64,000 nt of DNA, taken from Rugosimonospora africana (GTDB lineage: Bacteria; Actinomycetota; Actinomycetes; Mycobacteriales; Micromonosporaceae). Both the position numbers and the translations under genes were made by a program. Below are positions 60,198 to 64,000 of the stretch, one piece after another. Location of the stretch: NCBI RefSeq assembly GCF_016862975.1, contig NZ_BONZ01000021.1, positions 62,001-126,000 on the forward strand, given 5' to 3'. The notes below the pieces were generated by a model that made no database searches, was not told the origin of the DNA, and was given only the letters and a program-made list of their open reading frames with translations. Numbering within the stretch: the stretch's first letter is position 1; each line of letters opens with the position of its first letter.

Positions 60198-62342
60198 GTG
60201 TTCGCAAGACTAGGACGGATGGTGGTTCGCCATCCCTGGTGGGTCATTCTCGGTTGGATCGTGGCGGCAGCGGCGATCATCGCCCTGTCCCCCGGCCTGA
60301 CCTCGACCACCGATGAGTCCAGCTTCCTGCCGAGCCACTACGAGTCGATCCAGGCGGCCAACGTCCAGTCCAAGGCGTTCCCGCAGGCGTTCACGCCCGA
60401 CGCGATCATGGTGTTCGAGCGCCAGGACGGCAGCGCCCTGAGCGACCAGGACGCGGCGAAGGTGGCCGCGATCGCGAAGTCGCTGTCGGACAAGCAGATC
60501 ACCGGTGTCCGGCAGATCGTGGCGACCCCGCCGTCGACGAACAAGCTCATCCAGACGGCCGCGGTCGCGATGGTCGAGCCGAAGGGGCCGGCCGACAAGA
60601 CGCAGACCAACGCGGTCTCCACCATGCGCTCCGACCTCAAGCCGCTGGTCGCGGATACCGGCCTGAAGGTGGGCATCACCGGCGCGGCGGCCCAGCAACT
60701 GGACTCGCAGAAATCGGGCAACCGGGCCGAAGCGATCGTCGGGCTGGCGACCATCCTGCTGATCATCGTGCTGCTCCTGGTGATCTTCAGGAGCCCCGTC
60801 GTCGCCCTGCTCCCGGTCATCACCATCGGCGTGGTCTCCCAGGTCGCCACCGGGCTCATCGCCATCGCCAGCAAGGCGTTCAACCTCAAGGCCGACAGCT
60901 CGATCAACGAGATCCTGATCGTGGTGCTGTTCGGCATCGGTACCGACTACATCCTGTTCCTGATGTTCCGGTACCGGGAGCGGCTGCGGTCCGGCGAGGA
61001 TTCCAAGCAGGCCATGATCAGCGCGGTGACCCGGGTCGGCGAGGCGATCGCCTCGGCGGCCGGGGCGGTCATCATCGCCTTCCTCGCGCTGACCCTCTCC
61101 ACCCTGGGCCTGTTCAAGTCGATGGGCCCGTCGCTGGCGATCGCGGTCGCGGTCACACTGCTGGCCGGCCTCACGCTGATCCCGGCGGTGGTCTCGCTGC
61201 TGGGCACGAAGGTGTTCTGGCCGTCGAAGGCGTGGCGCTCGGCACCGAGCGGGTCGAAGTCGGCGGCCGTCGGTCGGGCGCTCGGCCGCCGTCCGGGGCT
61301 GTTCGCCGGCGTCGCCGGCCTGGTCATGGTCGTGCTCGCGATCGGCGCCCTGGGCTTCAAGGCCAACTTCGACCTCGGGTCCAGCTCGCTGCCGAAGACC
61401 GCCGAGTCCACCGTGGCCCTCGCCGACCTGCAGAAGGGCTTCCCGGCCGGATCGACCGAGCCGACCAGCGTGTTCCTACGGTCGGACGGTGGCGCCGGGC
61501 TGGACAAGTCCACGCTGGCCACCTTTGGCGACAAGCTCAAGACGGTGCACGGCGTCGGCTCGGTGACCGGCCCGCAGCTATCCAAGGACGGCTCGGTCGC
61601 GAACTACTCCGTCATCCTGACCTCGGATCCGCAGTCGTCGGCCGCGATCTCGGCGATCGGACCGCTGCGCGACGCGGCGCACGCCGCCGCGCCGCCCGGC
61701 ACCACGGCCCTGGTCGGCGGGCTCACCTCGGTGTTCGCCGACATCCAGACCGCGATGAACCACGACTACCTGGTCGTGTTCCCGGTCGCCGCGGTGCTCA
61801 TCATGATCATCCTGGGGCTGTTGCTGCGTAGCCTGGTGGCTCCGTGGTACCTGATGGCCTCGGTCGGTCTGGGCTTCGCGGCCACGCTCGGCGCCACGGT
61901 TCTGATCTTCCAGAACCTGCGCGGCGACCCCGGGCTGCTGTTCATCCTGCCGGTGTTCATGTACCTGTTCGTGGTCGCGTTGGGCACCGACTACAACATC
62001 CTGATGATCGCCCGGCTTCGGGAGGAGGCCCGGGAGGGCCGCAGTCCTCGCGAGGCCGCGGCGCTCGCCGTCCGGCACGCGGGTCCGACCATCGCCGCTG
62101 CCGGCGTGATCCTGGCCGGTACCTTCGGGTCGCTCCTGCTCGCGGGCAACGACATCCTGTCGGAGATGGGCTTCGCGGTCTCGTTCGGCATCGTGATCGC
62201 CGCGTTCGTCATGGCGATGTTCTTCACCCCGGCGATCACCGCGCTCATCGGTCACGCCGCCTGGTGGCCGGGCCACCAGGACGAGGCGCACGAGAAGGCG
62301 CCGGCCGCCCGGGAGCCGGTGGAAGCCGGCGCCCCTCGGTGA
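60198..62342 (+). CDS. MMPL/RND-family transporter
   Basis: 714 residues from GTG 60198, which lies five bases behind AGGAGG (60187-60192); a TTG/ATG further up is not needed. The start is FARLGRMVVRHPWWVILGW. About 12 membrane helices in two halves, each with an extracellular loop, are visible. RND-type features are GIGTDYILFLMFRYRERLRS in helix 4 and ALGTDYNILMIARLREEARE in the second half; both have the proton-relay Asp/Tyr pair. It probably exports lipids or drugs across the membrane. A 14-bp hairpin follows. Confidence 0.92.
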   Translation: MFARLGRMVVRHPWWVILGWIVAAAAIIALSPGLTSTTDESSFLPSHYESIQAANVQSKAFPQAFTPDAIMVFERQDGSALSDQDAAKVAAIAKSLSDKQITGVRQIVATPPSTNKLIQTAAVAMVEPKGPADKTQTNAVSTMRSDLKPLVADTGLKVGITGAAAQQLDSQKSGNRAEAIVGLATILLIIVLLLVIFRSPVVALLPVITIGVVSQVATGLIAIASKAFNLKADSSINEILIVVLFGIGTDYILFLMFRYRERLRSGEDSKQAMISAVTRVGEAIASAAGAVIIAFLALTLSTLGLFKSMGPSLAIAVAVTLLAGLTLIPAVVSLLGTKVFWPSKAWRSAPSGSKSAAVGRALGRRPGLFAGVAGLVMVVLAIGALGFKANFDLGSSSLPKTAESTVALADLQKGFPAGSTEPTSVFLRSDGGAGLDKSTLATFGDKLKTVHGVGSVTGPQLSKDGSVANYSVILTSDPQSSAAISAIGPLRDAAHAAAPPGTTALVGGLTSVFADIQTAMNHDYLVVFPVAAVLIMIILGLLLRSLVAPWYLMASVGLGFAATLGATVLIFQNLRGDPGLLFILPVFMYLFVVALGTDYNILMIARLREEAREGRSPREAAALAVRHAGPTIAAAGVILAGTFGSLLLAGNDILSEMGFAVSFGIVIAAFVMAMFFTPAITALIGHAAWWPGHQDEAHEKAPAAREPVEAGAPR

Positions 62343-62347
62343 CGGAG

Positions 62348-62380
62348 CCGGCCCGGCCGGGGACATCCCGGCCGGGCCGG
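62348..62380. terminator. 14-bp hairpin between MMPL and MFS genes
   Basis: CCGGCCCGGCCGGG at 62348-62361 pairs exactly with CCCGGCCGGGCCGG at 62367-62380, loop GACAT, six bases after the MMPL stop. No T tract; likely a bidirectional terminator for the convergent genes. Confidence 0.65.
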
Positions 62381-62415
62381 ATCGGCCCGTAGCGGACCAC
62401 AGCCGGGCCGGTCCA

Positions 62416-63615
62416 TCAGACGGGCCTGTCCCGGCAGATCAGCGCCACGACGACCGTCGCCGCGCCGGCGAGCCCGATGGCCACCCCGGTCGAGGCGAGC
62501 TGGGCGACGAATCCGAAGAGGACGGGCCCGGCTCCCTGCATCGTCATCAGGCCCGCCGACAGCAGGCCGAACGCCTGGCCCCGGGAGCTGGACGGGAGCG
62601 CGTCCAGGAAGCGGCGCTGCAGACCCAACGCATAGGCGAAGCCGGTACCGGCGAGGACCAGCAGAGTCGCCACGAGTACCAGGGGCGGGTCGGCGGCGAA
62701 CGCGACCAGCGGCAGCCCGAGCACGACCACCAGTGGTACGACGAGACGTTCCCGGGTACCGGGGGCGACGAACCTGCCGACGACCAAGTCACCGACCAGC
62801 ATCCCGACCGGTACGCAGGCGATCAGCATCCCCGCCGAGCCGGGCGGGAACCGGCGGGCGGCCGCGTACGCGATGATCAGCGACTCCCCGCCGACGAAGA
62901 ACGCCGGCGGCAGCCACTGCGCGAACAGCAGCCCACGCACCCGGGCGTCGGCCAGCAGCCGGCGGTTGTTCGACAGGCTCTGCCGCAGGGTCGAGCCCTT
63001 CCGGGTACCGGTTGGCGGCGCGAGGTCGGGCAGGCGCAGGCGCACGGCGAGCGCCGCGACCAGGTGGCAGCCGGCGCTGGCCAGCAGGGCATGGCGCGCG
63101 CCGACCGCGGCCACCGCGACGCCGCCGCAGGCGAGGCCGAGCAGCTGGGCGGCCGACGAGGACATGTTGGACAGCGACCGGCCGAGCACGTACGCGTCGC
63201 CGGTCAGCACCTCGGCCACCACCCGGGTCGAGGCGCCGCCGAAGACCGGCGTGAGGCAGGCGATCCCGGCGACGATCCCCAGGCTCGCCGCGACCGGCAG
63301 GTGCACGAGGGCCAGTACCGCCGCGGTGACCGCCTCCAGCGCATACCCGGCGGCGATCAGGCGACGCGGCCGGATCCGGTCGGCGAGCGTCCCGAGCAGC
63401 GCCGCCCCGACCGCCTGCGGCAGGAACCCGATGCCGTACGTGACCGCGGACAGCAACGCCGAGCCGGTCACGGCGAAGACCAGCACGGACAGCGCCAGGA
63501 TCCGCAGCGTGTCGGCGGCGATCGCCACGAAGCGGGTGGCGAACAGCAGGCGGAACCGGGGCTCGGCGAGCACCTGGCGGTAGGTGGCCCGGTCCCGTTG
63601 CGCGGTGATGGTCAT
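62416..63615 (-). CDS. MFS transporter
   Basis: 399 residues, 12 predicted helices. The N-terminal half has the MFS loop-2 motif region GTLADRIRPRRLI, which resembles the antibiotic efflux group. The C-terminal half is weaker. It starts at ATG 63615, 66 bp from the divergent regulator, with an inverted repeat between. Efflux of a toxic compound and control by that regulator are inferred from the arrangement. Confidence 0.85.
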   Translation of the reverse strand: MTITAQRDRATYRQVLAEPRFRLLFATRFVAIAADTLRILALSVLVFAVTGSALLSAVTYGIGFLPQAVGAALLGTLADRIRPRRLIAAGYALEAVTAAVLALVHLPVAASLGIVAGIACLTPVFGGASTRVVAEVLTGDAYVLGRSLSNMSSSAAQLLGLACGGVAVAAVGARHALLASAGCHLVAALAVRLRLPDLAPPTGTRKGSTLRQSLSNNRRLLADARVRGLLFAQWLPPAFFVGGESLIIAYAAARRFPPGSAGMLIACVPVGMLVGDLVVGRFVAPGTRERLVVPLVVVLGLPLVAFAADPPLVLVATLLVLAGTGFAYALGLQRRFLDALPSSSRGQAFGLLSAGLMTMQGAGPVLFGFVAQLASTGVAIGLAGAATVVVALICRDRPV

Positions 63616-63653
63616 GCCGGAAAGCCTGGTGGCGGCCCTCGGATTCGTCGACT

Positions 63654-63673
63654 GTTACGTCCCCTGGCGTAAC
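63654..63673. promoter_or_regulatory. Candidate ArsR-type operator
   Basis: GTTACGtcccctggCGTAAC is a perfect 6-bp-arm inverted repeat with an 8-nt centre. It sits in the 66-bp gap between the divergent MFS gene and the regulator gene, 8 bases before the regulator start. Confidence 0.6.
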
Positions 63674-63681
63674 ATCGGCGC

Positions 63682-64000
63682 ATGCTCCGGTTCCGGGTCG
63701 GCGCCGAGGACCTGTCCCACAGCCGGTTCGCGCTGTCCCCCGTCTTCGAACTGCTGAGCCTGCTGCGGATCCTGTCCGGCCTGTCCCGCCGGCAGTTGCC
63801 GCCCGACTGGTCGGCCCGGCTGGTCCCGGCGTACCGGCGGCTGCGCCAGGAGTCGGAGCTGGATGCCGTGGTGGCGCTGGAGAGCCGGGGCCACGGGCCG
63901 GACTTCATCGCCCAACCGCCGCTCGGCCTCGCGCAGACCTGGGAGGACGACCTCGCGGCGGTACGCGCGAGCGATCCGGCGCGCGCCCGCCGGGAGATCG
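63682..64000 (+). CDS. ArsR-like winged-helix regulator, 5' part only
   Basis: 106 residues are visible; the gene continues past the window end. LRFRVGAEDLSHSRFALSPV then FELLSLLRIL is the N-terminal segment (DUF5937-like) seen in a group of ArsR-family regulators; the winged helix should lie further on. It is divergent from the MFS gene over a palindrome, so it probably represses that gene and itself. The call is tentative as the DNA-binding domain is not seen. Confidence 0.7.
   Translation, partial: MLRFRVGAEDLSHSRFALSPVFELLSLLRILSGLSRRQLPPDWSARLVPAYRRLRQESELDAVVALESRGHGPDFIAQPPLGLAQTWEDDLAAVRASDPARARREI

Noticed and set aside
1-64000. Insertion sequences, integrases, tRNA or rRNA genes
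   Set aside because: No transposase or integrase motifs, no terminal inverted repeats with target duplications, and no tRNA/rRNA-like sequence were noticed.

Overview
The window is about 70% GC or higher, uses many GTG starts and 4-bp stop/start overlaps, and carries a complete type VII (ESX) secretion apparatus with mycosin. This points to a high-GC actinomycete. The mix of YbaB-linked T7SS substrates, SUKH immunity proteins and pgsBC fits Micromonosporaceae or a close relative. The family-level guess is inference only; nothing here fixes the species.

Layout. (1) 1-4.1 kb: 3' part of a carbohydrate ABC importer (binding protein, two permeases) followed by a Gfo/Idh/MocA dehydrogenase and a strong terminator. 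(2) 4.2-6.0 kb: an ABC-2 exporter pair. (3) 6.3-7.8 kb: an unknown membrane protein and a cysteine-free ribosomal protein L33. (4) 8.1-10.9 kb: a compact poly-gamma-glutamate operon (pgsB, pgsC, Tat-signal NlpC/P60 protein) without pgsA. (5) 10.9-12.2 kb: a nucleotidyltransferase and a Nudix hydrolase. (6) 12.5-45.1 kb: a T7SS island. It holds eccE plus a repeat-rich partner, an SseB/SUKH-3/YwqJ-deaminase operon, an EccA-type AAA ATPase fused to a beta-helix, a 3146-residue multi-domain polymorphic toxin with candidate immunity genes, a YbaB and a small WXG-like protein, mycosin, two helical secreted-protein candidates, eccC, eccD, a second SUKH-3 protein, eccB and a WXG100 pair. (7) 45.2-58.6 kb: an exopolysaccharide locus with a Tat beta-helix protein, acyltransferase, flippase, polymerase, three GT4 glycosyltransferases, a Pro-rich membrane protein, a polyprenyl glycosylphosphotransferase and an LCP ligase. 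(8) 59.1-64 kb: an APH-type kinase, an MMPL exporter, an MFS exporter and a divergent ArsR-like regulator cut by the window end.

How the genes work together. EccB/C/D/E, mycosin and the EccA-like ATPase form the export machine. The WXG100 pair and the proteins at 33.9-36.3 kb are its likely general substrates. The giant protein at 22-31.6 kb is the most striking cargo. It starts with a WG-x-D-type helical region and strings together a YwqJ-type deaminase domain, a papain-fold (Tox-PL) domain, a restriction-endonuclease-fold domain and a C-terminal segment that looks like a two-dinucleotide-binding flavoprotein. SUKH, TIGR02996/LRR and small acidic proteins nearby are candidate immunity or chaperone factors. 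The pgs and exopolysaccharide loci on either side suggest a cell-surface/competition region.

No tRNA, rRNA, insertion sequence, integrase or CRISPR array was seen. Short tandem repeats and a dispersed palindromic element are common in the gaps.
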